Origin: Panonychus citri
Taxonomy: Eukaryota; Arthropoda; Arachnida; Trombidiformes; Tetranychidae
Length of the DNA: 64,000 bases
Direction: 5' to 3'
Assembly (NCBI RefSeq): GCF_014898815.1
Contig: NW_026515416.1
Span: 1,612,001-1,676,000, forward strand
A model generated the notes under the pieces. It had not been told where the DNA came from and made no database searches. It worked only from the letters and a program-made list of their open reading frames with translations. The position numbers and the translations under genes are program-made. This document shows positions 11,627 to 24,749 of the stretch, one piece after another (the stretch's first letter is position 1; the number at the start of each line of letters is the position of its first letter).

Positions 11627-12937
11627 ATGTCAACAAGAACGAAAATCAATTCCAAAACAAGATCAACAATTAAATCTTCCCCTTGTGCCGATCCAATTGT
11701 CTCCAAAGACAATCCCAATGATGTCAACAAAAGTGAACAAAAATCAAAACCTAAAAAGTTAATTATTTCATCTTTAATCATTCTAATCGTTGCCATTGTG
11801 ATTAATTTAATCATCAGCCATTTGTATGTTGATAATGGTTATCCAAATGACCTAATCATTTCTGAATCAGGTAAATCATCAAATGATGGAGTGATAATTA
11901 AATCTGAAGAAGGTAAAGTTATTACATCACCTGAAGAAAACAATAACAATGTGATAATAACATTGATGGAATCAAATTCAACCAACAATCAAGAAGAAAC
12001 AATTAATTCTGAGAAAGTAAAAGGAGAAGAGGAAAAGATAGTTTATAGTTTTCTAGCAACAGTCGAACAAGATATTCAACAATTAAGGTGAGTAATCAAA
12101 CTATCGATCATTTAATTGACAATTAATTGTTTTTCTTTCTCTATTCTCAGTCTATACCAACAACCATGTTCACCGACTGGTTATCGTTATGAGGATTCAA
12201 TAGGATCAGCGCCAGAAATTTGTGGTGTTACATTCACTGATTATCTTGTTGATGATGAGGCGATTAATAGATTACAATTAATTGCCGATAATTATACTGA
12301 ATTGTTTGGTGAAACAACAACAACAAACCGAGAATCGTATAACCTTCAATGGATCAATTTACATTCAATCTTCCGAAAACCTCATGGAAAAGGTTTAATT
12401 TCTGATGATGATTATCAATTATTACTTAATGTTTCTCAAGCAGCTAAAGTGAGTAAATTGTTTGTTAATTGTTTCGTTTTTAATTTTATTCTTAATCATT
12501 AATAGGCGGTTGTTTCGATGGCTTTTGGTGTCCCAGAGGATCGTTTATACTTTACGACTGTTTGTCAATTTACTCGATACGAACCGGTTACTACATTTTC
12601 TGAATTTCGACACATTGATAAAGTCCGATCGCCAGAATTAATTGTTACCTCTATTTTATGGCTTTCAACGGTTGATGAACATTTCAGTGGTGGACGATTA
12701 GAGTTTCTTAATGGTCCCGGAGAAGAACAATTTAATCCAATTTTAATTGAACCCAAAAAAGGTCGATATGCTGCTTGGACTTCATCCCATGAGAATCCAC
12801 ATGGAGTTCATGAACTTTTCCATGGTAAAAGATTAGCTCTGATCTTTGCATTTACCGCCAATCCTAAATTTGGACATTCAACTATTGAACAATTAAGAAC
12901 CTGGGCAACTATTAAAAAACCTTCTTTTTACTATTAA
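11627..12937 (+). CDS. OGFOD3: OGFOD3-like 2-oxoglutarate/Fe(II) oxygenase, type II membrane protein
   Basis: Exons 11627-12087, 12151-12448 and 12506-12937 give 396 residues. A single membrane anchor (about residues 45-66, LIISSLIILIVAIVINLII) follows a basic N-terminus. A low-complexity Ser/Asn/Glu stem leads to the catalytic domain. The iron triad is visible: HID gives H289 and D291, and NPHGV gives H352. R362 in GKRLALIFAF is the likely 2-oxoglutarate ligand. FGVPEDRLYFT, SGGRLEF and FTANPKFG line up with human OGFOD3 (FGISASSLHLT, GGGRFMF, FSCNPDHG). Substrate and product are unknown for the family; prolyl hydroxylation is a guess from the fold. The domain is topologically lumenal. Confidence 0.8.
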
Positions 12938-14172
12938 GTTAATTACCAAAATTAACTCTTAAATCTTGTGATATGTATTAATATTCATTATTTTTTGACA
13001 CTCACCTTCGATTCTATGATGATCATTCCACTTTTAAGGTTGTGGAGTTTTTCTCATGAATCGATTGATTCAAGTGACACTTTTGGACCAAGTTCGACTC
13101 CATTATCGTTCACAGGTTGTTCGGCTCTCACTGAATTGTTAAATAATCCATGAAAAGACTTTATCAGTGATGGAAAAATAAGGAAGAGAACCAAAAGAAA
13201 AGGAAAAATTCTCTCTAAATAAAGATGAATAAAACTCTAAATTGCTGATTCCAAAGTGTTAATCGCGAGATCTTAGTATTTACTAATCTTTGCTGTACAA
13301 TTGATTAATTCATTTTCACGGAAATAATGAGAAATTGAAGATTCAAATTGAAACAACTTTTTGTTTCTCAGTGATTTTATCCACTTACTGGTAAATAAAT
13401 TAGATTGTATCCTGGTTATCGAAGGGTTAATAATAGCTGAATGGAATCTGTGAGAAATGTGATTGTAAACATCACTCATTGACCTGTGACCCTTACACAA
13501 ACGAGTGTATTTCTTGTTTGCATAATACTAAAGGTCCAAATTTTGATCAGTGTATTGAAATAATTACCGGAAATCCCTCAATTCCAGTAGGTTATTGTGT
13601 TTCTATTGAATAGCACAACTTCAATTCCAATTTCATGATGATCATTAAGACACAATCGAAAGAGTTAAAACTTCCTAACATACACCCAATCAATATTCTT
13701 AATCCTTTGTAATTAACACCAAGCATCTTAACAAAACATTCATCATCTTATATCAAGTTAAAACAAAGGAAAAAGTTCTGACGATTATCAATTATCACTC
13801 AATTTTTTCCAAATAAAACAAGTTGATTGTTTCATTTAGAATAGAAAAACAAAATCAATTAATCAATGAATCTGACGAACTCAAATGATCGTCAAAGATT
13901 TTTAACCTTGAACTTAATCTCCAGAAATAATCAATCGACTGTTGATTATTTGCTTCGCAAACAATTTAATCCAATTAATTTATCTTCTATTTTTGATTAC
14001 TAACCATTAGATGTCACTATTTAACTTGCCATTGAGAAAATCTTTTAACTGTTTCGTTGGAAACATCAACAAGCCAATAATCATTTTGTTATTTTTGTTA
14101 CCTTAATTGCTGAGTAATCTGTTTACCTATTAAACCAATTTTGATAGTTAACTAATTGGCCAACAAGAAACA
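12938..14172. other. Spacer with duplicated 3' flank
   Basis: No intact gene. The interval at 13640-13820 is a diverged copy of the B4GAT1 3' flank. A GC-richer island at 13030-13150 begins after a possible splice acceptor (TTTTAAG) and stays open for about 100 bases, but it resembles nothing I know. It may be a gene relic. Confidence 0.4.
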
Positions 14173-16023
14173 ATGAATTTACCATTAACTTATAATTCTG
14201 ATCTTCATGATTTTCATAAGATCATGAGCCTAAGAAGTCATTACAATTTCTTGGGTAACACTGGATTGGAAGTTTTTAAAATTGGTCTTGGTGAGTTTTT
14301 AATTGTTTGTTTACCAATTCAGTTTAATTTAATTATTGCTTAATTGTGTTTAGGAACTGGTCTTATGGGTAATGATGTTGATTTTGATGAGAATGGTGAA
14401 CCACATGGAGCCGAATATCAAATTAGAGCTTCAACTGTTTATCAAGCTTTGGAAGAGGGTATTAATTACATAGACACTGCTCCGCTTTATGGGGCAGGTA
14501 AGGCTGAAAAGATCATCGGAAAGGTAAGCAAATTGATTTGATCTATTGTTTAGACTAATTAATTAAACTGTTTTTGCAATTCGTTCATAGGCTATCCAAG
14601 GTTTACCTCGGGAATCGTTTTATTTGGCAACCAAAATTGGCCGAAATCATCAATGCCAATTTGATTATTCACCAAGAGGTGTAAGGGAAACATTTGAAAA
14701 GAGTCTTCAAAATTTACGAGTTGAAAGTGTTGATTTAATTACTATTCACGATGTTGAATTTTGTGACAATTTAGAGTTAATTGTTAAAGATGTTATTCCA
14801 ATACTTGGTAATTACTATTATACAGCCAAACACTTTTAAAATCATTCACGTTGTTAATGATAATCAAGTAAAGATAACTTTTGATATCTAATCAGCTGAC
14901 CATTTCAAGAGACTAATTAAATCACTTAAATGAGAGGACAATACTTGTGATCATATCTCTGGGTTAATTGTATCTCTCATTGATTATATTCAACTGTGTG
15001 AATGATTTAAAAAGTGTTTGCAAACTCAAAGTCTTTGGCTTTTTATTTTATCAATTGGAGATCATAGCGACTAATTTATCAATAATCTTCATCTATTTCA
15101 GAGCAATACAAACGAGAGGGTAAATTACGTTATATTGGTTGTTCTGGTTATCCTTTATCATCTTTAGTGTGAGTTTTAAGTTAATTTAGTTTGATTGATT
15201 TACTAATTAGCAAATTTTCATGCATAGTGATTTAACTAATCTAGCGAAAGGTAAACTTGATTACGTACTTTCCTATGGACGAACAACCCTTTTTAATACT
15301 GACCTGATCAAGTGTTCACCGTTGGTTAATAATGTAAGTTTTGAGTAAAAATCATGTTAATCAGCTGTAACAATTATTAATAAATTTCACCATCGATGAT
15401 TTAACTCATTTAGGATTCGCTTGGTTTGATCAATGCTTCACCTCTTGGCATTGGTTTACTTACACCAAAAGTACTTGGTGATCCACCGGTTCCTTATTGG
15501 CACCCGGCGGATCCTGAATTGGTGCGAGAGTGTCAAAAAGCAGCTCAAATGTGTCAGGTAATTGAATCAATCACTAATTTCCCTTTTCGATTGTTAATTG
15601 TGACTTAATTGTGATTCTATTGCTTTTGTTTCTACAGAGAGAAGGTGTTAGTTTACCTCGATTAGCGACTCACTATTCTTTTAACAAATGTCCACGAGCG
15701 AGTTTACACTTGATTGGTATGAATACGTAAGTAGAATAATCAGTTAATCAACAATTATATTCTTCATTTAATTGTTCAATATTACTTTTTGTTATTTAAT
15801 CATTTCTCTCTATTATTTAATCAACAGACCTGATGAACTTTCAACAAACTTATCCATTCTTAAAGATGGTTTAACTAATCGAGAATTGAAAATCGAAGCT
15901 GAAATCGAGCAAATGTTACATCAATGTTCAAAAACTCATTGGGAAGGAATTGAATTAACTCGATATCGTCAAGATCCGCAACAATTTGCTGATTATTTAC
16001 TCAAAGGTCCAAAAAAATCTTGA
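14173..16023 (+). CDS. Aldo/keto reductase, L-galactose-dehydrogenase-like
   Basis: Eight exons (14173-14290, 14354-14523, 14591-14807, 15102-15168, 15228-15333, 15414-15557, 15638-15726, 15828-16023) join in frame to 368 residues. The catalytic tetrad of the aldo/keto reductase barrel is present: Asp in YIDTAP, Tyr in LYGAGKAE, Lys in ATKIGR and His in TIHDVE. The RYIGCSGYPL and NASPLGIGLLT segments match the L-galactose dehydrogenase subgroup found in arthropods. The enzyme is probably a cytosolic NAD(P)-dependent oxidoreductase; the substrate in animals is not established. Translation could instead start at an in-frame ATG at 14225, closer to the barrel. AATAAA at 16055 is the likely polyadenylation signal. 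Confidence 0.85.
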
Positions 16024-16054
16024 AAACTTCCTATAAACTTTAGTATTTTACAAG

Positions 16055-16060
16055 AATAAA
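16055..16060 (+). terminator. Polyadenylation signal of the aldo/keto reductase gene
   Basis: A canonical AATAAA sits 32 bases after the stop codon. Confidence 0.65.
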
Positions 16061-16126
16061 AAGTTTTCTTTTAAAATTAATCCACAAATGATCACAATTA
16101 GATCGCAAAAATGAAATCAATTAACA

Positions 16127-16500
16127 AACAATCAGATTGATGATCAGTTCAATTGAACCAATCACAAGAATAACTGTAAATAACGCAAACCGAATGTACA
16201 ACGTTGATTAAAATTCCATCGGTGGGGACAAATGTCGCCTTTTAGCGTCAACTTGTACTCAGATCTTATTCGTTATTTTCTAAACTCACCTTGATATTTT
16301 TTTCTCTCTCAAATCGAGTTTATCATTTTCGAAATTTCCTCTTTCTCTTTCATCATTATCATCTTATTCTTCTCTCCGTCTTCTTACCTGTTCTCATCCA
16401 GAGTTTTCTTCATTAACTCAATAGACGAAAAAATATTTACCTTTTTTGTCCTAATTTAATTGTTTCGATATTCTAATAGTAAACAATTGATTCTTCTCGT
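16127..16500 (+). repeat. Promoter-like duplicated module, copy 1
   Basis: It shares runs with 29745-30430, including TTGTACTCAGATCTTATTC, TCTTACCTGTTCTCATCCAG, TTCATTAACTCAATAGACG and AATTGTTTCGATATTCTAAT in the same order. Insertions of (CT)n and other sequence make the second copy longer. No gene follows copy 1 on this strand, so it looks like a stray copy of the SLC18B1 upstream region. Confidence 0.8.
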
Positions 16501-17333
16501 GTTAATTGTGTTTTTATTTCGCCAATTGAATTCGCGTCATTTCTTAATCTCTGTTAATTCTGAGAAAGGTAAATCCGAAAGCGAATATCGAAATTGTCGT
16601 AATTAATTAGAAATTAACTTTTCACCATTGAGATATTAATCAATCTCTTGATCTGTATCGTAATTGGTAACAATTTATTCACTAAAAGTCACTCAATCAA
16701 TCTCACTGATTACAATTTCGATTTAGTTTAGATCCTGGACCATCACAATTAAATGATTATAAACTGAAAATCGATCATTTCTAATCTTTTTAATTAGTTT
16801 ATTTGACCAGTAATTAACTTTGTTATTTCACTGCGATATATATAATATTTATATTGATACAAAAGAAAAGAATTGATTTAGAAATTATCAATTACAATTC
16901 GATTTTTTGATAAACATTGCAAATCCAAATATTAATTAGATCTTTTTTTCTCTGTCCATTTCCTTTTCCATTGACAACTATTGATTTTTTAATCCATCAA
17001 ATTGTAAGAGTGTTGTTATTAATAATATCAAGGTCCAGAAACTGATTGGATAATTGTGTTTGGTGGTTCATTGGTAGCACTCAATTGGTAATTATAAGAT
17101 CCATTTGATTTGTTTAGTTAATAATCAGCAATTTAGGAAGTGAAAGGAAAATATTAAGCTTGATGATGAGCTGAAATGATGAAGATGATGATGATGAGAG
17201 AGAGAGAGAGGAAATGATAATTTGTACAAATGCATGATGATTGTACTAATAATTATGTATACAGATATAGTAACCATATTTTACAAAGTTAATTAATTTT
17301 TCATAATTAAACTTTCACTTTCGATGATCAGTT

Positions 17334-20300
17334 TTAATTGTTGTTCCGTTTTATGGATTTGTAAATATGAGACTCATTTGCTGAGTCCAAGTTTTTCCGT
17401 TTCCGGAAACATTTACCAGTATTGTCAACGGGATTAAAGGTGCTCGTGTTGGTGTTTGAGGTCATCGATTTAATGTTTTCCCTTTGGTCACTTGATTCAT
17501 TATTTTGATTGTTATTTACAATTTTATCTTTTAATTGTAAACTATTTTCATCTAATTCAACTTGTAGCATCATTGATTGTTCTTGAGGTTGTTGTTGTTG
17601 TTGTTGTTGTTGTGATTGTGGTTGATCATCATCGCCACCATTTGTTGATTGAGATGTTACAGATTGACAATTAGTAGCACTGGAAGTGTCTTTTGATCCC
17701 TTAGGGCATGATTTAAAGGAAATACAAGTTAACCTTTTCTTTGACGATTCGGTGTCACCTTCAAAACCAGCGTCCTCATCATCATCGTTATAACTAATCA
17801 CTGGACGTGATAATTTAATTATTTTACTTGTTTCACTTGATGAAGATGTTGAATCATCATCTTCATCACTTGTATTAATAAACTCTTTACTTTTAATTGT
17901 TGTCGTATTAACTATCATTGCCTTTGCTCGTTGTCGTTCAGCTTTACGTCGACGCCTTTGAACTTTACCATGGGAAAGTTCATCTTCATCTGAACTGGGC
18001 GATGAATTATCGCAAGATTTTAATTGACTTTTTTCTGGATCAGGAGATTTAATTTGACTCGCATAAGAATAAGATGATGAACTAGATGAAGAGGAAGAGG
18101 AGGTGGATGAGGATGAGGAGGATGAGGATGAAGAAGAAGATGATGATGACGATGAGCTACTTGATCCATTTTCATCTGAACTCGAAGTTATCGCATCCGG
18201 AGATTTAATTTGACTGATGCTGGACTTTGATGATTTTGTACCATCATCGGTATCACAATCGGTACTGTACAATGATCGATCTTCATCTTCACTATCATCT
18301 ACCCTTCCATTGGCATAAGGATCTCCATTGGCAACGTTAAATAGATCGGCTAAATTGGCCAATCGATGAGCCATTCGAACTTCATTGAGAAGATCATTTC
18401 CTCCGATTAAAGGTGGATCATCGTCTGAATCGAAACCGAGCGGAGAATCTGGAGAAACACCTCCCCAAATTGTTCGAAGACGAGTCATCATCCGATTGAA
18501 ATGGCCACGATTTCGTTTACATTCGGTGTCAATTTTCTGAGATAATCTTTCGAGAATTGCAAGAACATCTTCCAATTGTTTCTTCAATTTTTCTTTATCT
18601 TCCAAAGTGACACGTTTATTACTCGTTCCACTGGGTTTATCCTCTTCTCGGGCCAGGTACCTTTCTAATTTACGTAAACGAATTCGGGTTGATCGAAGAG
18701 CACATCGGGTCACTTTTCGAAGTTGATATTTCTTTTTATCATTAATGAGCAATGAAATTTTATTCGTATCGATATCGCCACCGATCGTCTCATTGGTGCG
18801 TCCATTAGTTTCAAAGGTTTGTGAAGTTGTTGATGAAGTTGATGCTCGAGATATTATTGTATTAGATTGACCACTTGAGGAAGGTCCAGCAAAAGATGTA
18901 CTTGGCTCGGACAAAATATCACTACTATTGTGGTCACTTGTATTAATACTGCTAATTAAATTATCACCAACAAGGTTATTATTATCATTTGGCACATCAG
19001 GTTGAGATGGAGATGATACACTTCCGTAAAGTCGGTTAACCGAGGATTCCATTCGTTCACTGAATGATTTAATATAATTAACAATTTGATCGTCACAAAT
19101 GTATAATAGTTCATTGTCTTCATCACTGGATGAGTCGGACATTGAATCGAGGCGAGCGTTATAACGAGAGGCCAAATTGTAACGTGCAGGAAGATCTGAA
19201 TCATCGTCAGAATTTGAATCGGTGGTTAGACCTTCGATGTCTCGTTGAACAAGAGAGTCAAAGAAGGCGATCATTCGAGGATCTTCTTGGATCGATTGGT
19301 TACTATAATCGTGGGCGGCAAGTTGACCACTTTCAAGGACCAATTGAATGTACTCTTCATGGGAGTAAACCTTTCGATTGTCATGATTGGAAATATTTTT
19401 GATATCTTGTTTATCGGTTGGATCGAAGACATCGAAAAGAGACCAAACTTTGATTACTTTTTCAACACCCGAAGAGGCAATGGTTGAATTGGAATAATTG
19501 TAACGAACTTGATTCACAATTGAACGGTGACCTCGAAGAACAAGGTGAGTTTGATCGATCCATTTGATTCCATCGGAGGAATAATCTTTCTCCATAATTT
19601 CATCAGGAATTTTCCACATATACAAACGAAAATCATCCGAACCGGAAAGTATATATTCATCGTTAGAACCACCGAAACAACAGCTTTTCATGGTACACGA
19701 ATTATAATAATCTTTATGGTCAAATTCAGCGATTGGATGAGGTGACATTGTATTATAAAGGATGGCTGGTAATCTCCGTCTTAGAGCAACAATTTTGGTT
19801 CCCGATAAATTGAATCGTACCGACATTGCTCCTTGAGAGGTAACCAGGCCACCATTATATTTAACCAGGTCAGTTCGAGGTTTCCGTATGTCCCAAAGGC
19901 TAACACCTTCACGAGAATTGGCTGTAACAATTAGCCGAGGTTCAACTGGATTATGCATAACCGCATGATAAGCGGAACGGGTTCTAATTAAAACGTTTAG
20001 ATTATCCAGATTACATGATTCCCGAATATCCAATAAAAATACTCTACCCTCATCACAGGCAGTGGCAAATAGATTATCATTTTGAGGATCAATCGAAAGG
20101 CAATAGACCACTTCTCGGTGGGGAATTACTTTCAAAGGTTCACGAGTTTCAACATCATGAATTATAACCTGTTCATCATTTCCACCTGAAAAGATATGAC
20201 GATTATCGGAATCAAGGCCAAGACAGAAAATATTTGACGTGTGTTCGGCTTGCATCACAATCGGATTATCTTTACTGGATAAAGCCTTTTCCACGTTCCA

Positions 20301-21475
20301 TAATAGTACTCGACGATCATCACCACCTAAACAAAAAAAGGAAACAATTAACAGTTTATTGAATAGAAAAGAGTTGAAAAAATTAATCAACAATTAGTTT
20401 TCCTATAAGTCAAATTAATAAACCAACCACATCATCAACCTTAATATACTTGGAAAGGATTATCAATCCATTTTTGTTATCTCTAAATTAATCTTGTCTT
20501 TAAGCTATTGAACAACAAAAATCTAAGCCTAAGAATCAGTTAATTGTTACGATCTAATCGTAACAATTAAAATCGTTCAAAGGGATACATGGCAATTCTT
20601 TCAAGTGTAAAGATGAACAGGAAGTATGACAGAGGGAGAGAGTGAGTGAGAGAAGATGAGAGAGAAAGTGATCATCATCAGACATTTTTCTTCATTACTA
20701 ACCTACTATCAGAGATAGACATAAATATCATCCATAGTCTTTGAAAAGAAAAATCAAGATGGAGGATAAAGAAAAAGGAAAATAAAGATATTAAAGAGAT
20801 GATGGAATAGGAAGAGAAATATGGGAATGATGACAATCGCTTCAGAGTGATAATTGAAAATTGGAAAACAAAATGTCCTAAGAAACAGGGATTGAGAAAT
20901 TGTGAGAAAAGGAGATTAGAAAAACTAATTGTGAGAAATTAGATTCTCATCTAAATTAACATGCTCCTTTCTCTCGGACAGTAAAGTCAAAAAAAAGAGA
21001 ATATAATTAGCAATTATATTGTTAATCTTTTTCTTGCTTTTGCGTTTTTTTTTGTTGTTGATAAATCCATGGATTTAACAAGCATGGAGGTTCAATTGAT
21101 GACGAATTAAGTTAATAATTGTTGTGGTTATGTTCTTGTTATTGAATTAAGAGGTTTAGTTGTAGGTCAACAAAATGAGAAGACGATGATTGACCAACCT
21201 GAGACCATTAATCGTCCATTGTTACTAAATTCAATAGCATTGATGCAGCCATAGTGAGCGTATAAATCTTTACTGTACATTCCAGTGGCTTGACGATATC
21301 GAGATCTAATTAGATAATCAACCGTTTGATTTTGAGCCAATGGTAAATTGTAAGGGTAACCATATTCACGGGCAGTTAGAGCAGGTACATTGTTGTAGCA
21401 TTTTTTATCGGGTCCACAGAAATTAGAAACAATTGAAGAAAAGGAATGACCACCATCACTCTCTATTGTAGCCAT
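17334..21475 (-). CDS. DCAF5: DCAF5 (WDR22), WD40 substrate receptor of CUL4-DDB1
   Basis: Two exons, 21475-21199 and 20326-17334, give 1089 residues. The WD40 propeller spans about residues 75-400. INAIEFSNN is followed by GGDDRRVLLWNVEKA, and FSGGNDEQVIIHDVE, NPVEPRLIVTANSREG and SGDDFRLYMWKIP-like blocks match DCAF5 closely. GVSLWDIRKPR and FLLDIRES are WDxR boxes, the docking signature for DDB1. After the propeller comes the conserved YANQSVQEDPRM-like block (here YSNQSIQEDPRMIAFFDSLV). A long disordered tail follows, with acidic, poly-Ser and poly-Gln runs and an RRRRKAERQRAK basic patch. In other animals it recruits methylated or damaged chromatin proteins for ubiquitination. The 872-base intron separates a 92-residue first exon. 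Confidence 0.92.
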
Positions 21476-23205
21476 GACTTTCCTCTAAAAAGGGATGGAC
21501 TAAACAATAGAAGAAAATTGGATTTTAAGACAAGGTGGGAGGTGGAAAGGATAGTGTATGTGAGTGTCTTAAGGTCGGAAGGATGGTAGAGACTGTAGAA
21601 TAGAATGAATTCCAAAGAAAACGAGAAGAAAACAGAGAGAGAGAGAGAGGGGAGAGAGAATGAGAAAGAAATTAAATGGATGACGAAGCCAAGAGAGAGA
21701 TAGAGAGAGAGAGAGTAACCAAAAAAGAGATAAAGAAGTAGTGATGATATTAATTGAGTCTTTTAAAGACAGAAAATGAAAACAAAATGAAGGAAAAGAA
21801 AGAGAATAGAAAATTTTTGAGAGAGAGAGAAGGAGAAGGAGAGAAAAAGTAAACAATGAATTAGAATTGAAAAGACAATTCTAAATGGTGATTATGATTG
21901 AGAGATGATGAAAAAATGATGATCAACAAGGTTTAAGGCAATTGAAAACCATTGGAAACTGAATCCAAAGTCAATTGGAAGTTGATTGTTGATGAAATTG
22001 TGATAAACCCAAAATAATTAACTGAATAGTCACTGATATTATTAGAAAAATTATTCCAATTGGATAATAACATTTTAGCAGAGAATAAAATTAGTTAACA
22101 ACCCAAAGTAGAAGATGAAAAGAAGAAGATGAAGCCTTCAAGCTAGAATCTTTTTCTTGTTGTTTTGAAAAAATCAAAAGAGAAAGAGAGAGAATGTCGT
22201 CATAAAAATAGAAAGAGAAGAAGACAGTAAACATTGAGAAGAGAAGAATAAAAAAGAAAGAGAAGAGAAAAATGGAAGAGAAAGAAGAGAAAGAGGCAGA
22301 CATTTTTGTTTTTCTTTTCCTTTCATGACGAAAATGTTATTCTCTCTTTTATACTCACCATTTAAACGGAATATTTTTCCCTAATTAACATCAAAATCAT
22401 TACGAATTTATTGTTGACTTTCTTTCACTTAATTTCTTTCAATTAATTTCCAACAATTAAGTTTTAATTTCTTCTCTTGGTTATATTTTGTTGATGTTTT
22501 TCTCTGACTCCTCCTCCGATCAGCTGTTTCTTTCTTCTCATTTGTTGATAAATTTTTTTTCTTTTCTCCATTAGTTTGTATCTCTTGTCATTCACTTTAA
22601 TCTAATTTCTTGATTGTTGTTTATTCTAATTGAATGTGCAATTTTTCGTGATCAACAATCAATTGTTTTCATCTTTAAATTGTCTTTGCATCTTAAAGTT
22701 AATTTTGTTGAAAAGAAAATGTGTAAATGAAAGTTGGCGCGTTTTCAGAATTTTTGAAAATTTGTGAGATTTTTTCTTCTTTTCTCCCTGTTGATGGTTT
22801 GATAAAATTCCATCGTCATCATCAATGAATCACCTTGAATTGGATTGCTCATCACCATGGATAATTCTTGTTCTTATCTTCATCATTTTCTTAACTCGTT
22901 TTTGACGATCAACTTTAGATTGAGTATAAATGTTTCCATTAATTGTTGACTATCAACTTTGTCGATCAACAAGTTACTTCTTATGTTTTAATCTTCCATC
23001 TTGTGATGTGTTCAACTTTTCCTTCTCATTAACAATTAACTAATTCACTTTTACATTTCCAAGTTGATCAGTTTCTGGAACTTTTTGTCTCACTAAATTG
23101 TTGGTAAGTAAAAATCTAATCAATACTAAACTAAATTTCAATCCAATGTAAAAGTTGTAATAACTTTTTTGATTGTTTTTAAATTTCTTCATTTTTTGAT
23201 AGATT
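21476..23205. other. Head-to-head promoter region of DCAF5 and the P450 gene
   Basis: GA-rich 21.6-22.3 kb, probably DCAF5 5' UTR and promoter. From 23074 the sequence belongs to the P450 transcript: a short untranslated exon, the donor GTAAGTAAAA at 23104, and an acceptor TTTTTTGATAG ending at 23202, three bases before the ATG. The same untranslated intron is kept in the decayed P450 copy. Confidence 0.6.
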
Positions 23206-24749
23206 ATGACAGTTAATCGTCATTTGTTACAATCACTGGCTCGTAAATCATGTCCAGTAAAAAGACCATCAATTAATCGGACACTTTGTCCATTTTCATC
23301 GAGAATATCAACCGATCGGCCGAAACCCTATCAATCAATTCCTGGACCTGAACCATTTCCTCTGATTGGAAATACTTGGCGATATTTACCATTAATTGGT
23401 GAATATGATATCGAGAAAACACCCGAAAATGGTGAGGCCAATCTGAGAAAATTTGGTCCATTGGTGAGAGAAAATCTTTTCGGTTCATTTAGTATACTTC
23501 ATGTTTTCGATCCGATTGATATGGAATCAATTTTCCGAAATGAAGGAAAGTATCCTAATCGTCGATCTCATCGAGCTCTTCTCAAATATCGCCATGATAG
23601 GCCAGAACTTTATTCCTCTGGTGGATTGTTCCCTGAGAACGGTGAAGCCTGGTACCGATTGAGAAAGTTAATCCAGACAATTTTACTCAATCAATCACAG
23701 ATCAATCAATTTATTCCTGCGATTGACTCGATAGCCGATCAAATGGTTTCCAATATTTGTCAACTGCGAGAATCAAATGGATCCATTGATGATTTAATGC
23801 CACATCTTTACAAATGGGCCTTGGAAACAAATGGAAGGGTTTTTGTTGGTCAACCATTGGACTGTTTGAATTTAAAAGGATCAAAAGAAAGTCTTGATTT
23901 AATTCATGCTATTCATGAGACTCATGAAGCAATTTTAACAACGGAATTAGCTGCAATTGACCTTTGGAAATATTTCCCAACCTCTGATTATAAACGATTA
24001 GTTAAATCTCAAGATACTATGGGAAATATAATCTCCAAGTACATTGACAAGGAAAAGAATCGCTCTTCTAAATACTCTGATGATGGATCGCAATCAATTG
24101 CTAGTCAATTGTTGGAAAATCCTGAAGCTTCAGATCGAGATGTATTTACCCTGATCATGGATCTATTTCTTGCTGGTTTCGATACAACCGCTTTTGTTGT
24201 TGGTTTCACCCTGTACCATTTATCGAGTCATCAACTGTATCAAGAACGAGTTCGTTCAGAATTAATTAAATTGCTTCCTAAGAAAAGTGATCAAATTACA
24301 GTTGATACTCTTAAAGAAATGAAGTATTTGAAAGCTTGTGTAAAGGAATCGCTTCGAGTTAATCCATTTTCAATTGGAACTGGACGAGTGGCCAATAAGG
24401 AAATGACTCTGAGCGGATACAATGTTCCCGAAGGAACCATGATAATTGTTCAGAATCAAGTGGCCTGTAAACAAGAATCTAATTTCCCTCAAGCCGATCA
24501 ATTTATTCCAGAGAGATGGTTACAAGAAAAGAAAAAACTTCTCCATTTACAATACTACCTTTCGGTTATGGGGCCAGAATGTGCATCGGTCGACGATTAT
24601 CTGAGACGGAAATCTATGTTCTAACAGCTAAAATACTAAGAAACTATCGAATCGAATACGATAATGATAAACCCTTCCGATCGAAAACACGATTTATCAA
24701 TGTTCCAGATGGACCTTTAAAATTACGTTTCATTGATTTACCAAATTAA
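23206..24749 (+). CDS. CYP302A1: Mitochondrial-clan cytochrome P450, CYP302A1 (disembodied)-like, frameshifted
   Basis: One coding exon for about 514 residues once a single frame change is allowed. It begins with a basic presequence suggesting mitochondrial import. Motifs in order are the proline hinge PGPEPFPLIGNTW, an R-H-A and RPELYSSGGLFPENGEAWYRLR-like block, the I-helix AGFDTTAF, ESLR (ExxR), PERW, and the heme loop PFGYGARMCIG. The block with PENGEAW and the SGYNVPEGT-NQVACK stretch fit CYP302A1, the Halloween 22-hydroxylase of ecdysteroid synthesis. Up to PERWLQEKKK the reading is in one frame; from SPFTILPFGYG to the stop at 24749 it is one base back, so a base is missing near 24528-24540 (an A-rich run). 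This is either an assembly indel or a damaged allele. All family motifs are otherwise intact. Confidence 0.75.

Larger units (their letters stand above)
16024..17333. other. Spacer holding a promoter-like duplicated module
   Basis: No coding exon. The segment 16127-16500 is repeated at 29745-30430 upstream of the SLC18B1-like transporter. A GATGAT/(GA)n run lies at 17181-17210, close to the DCAF5 3' end. Confidence 0.5.
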
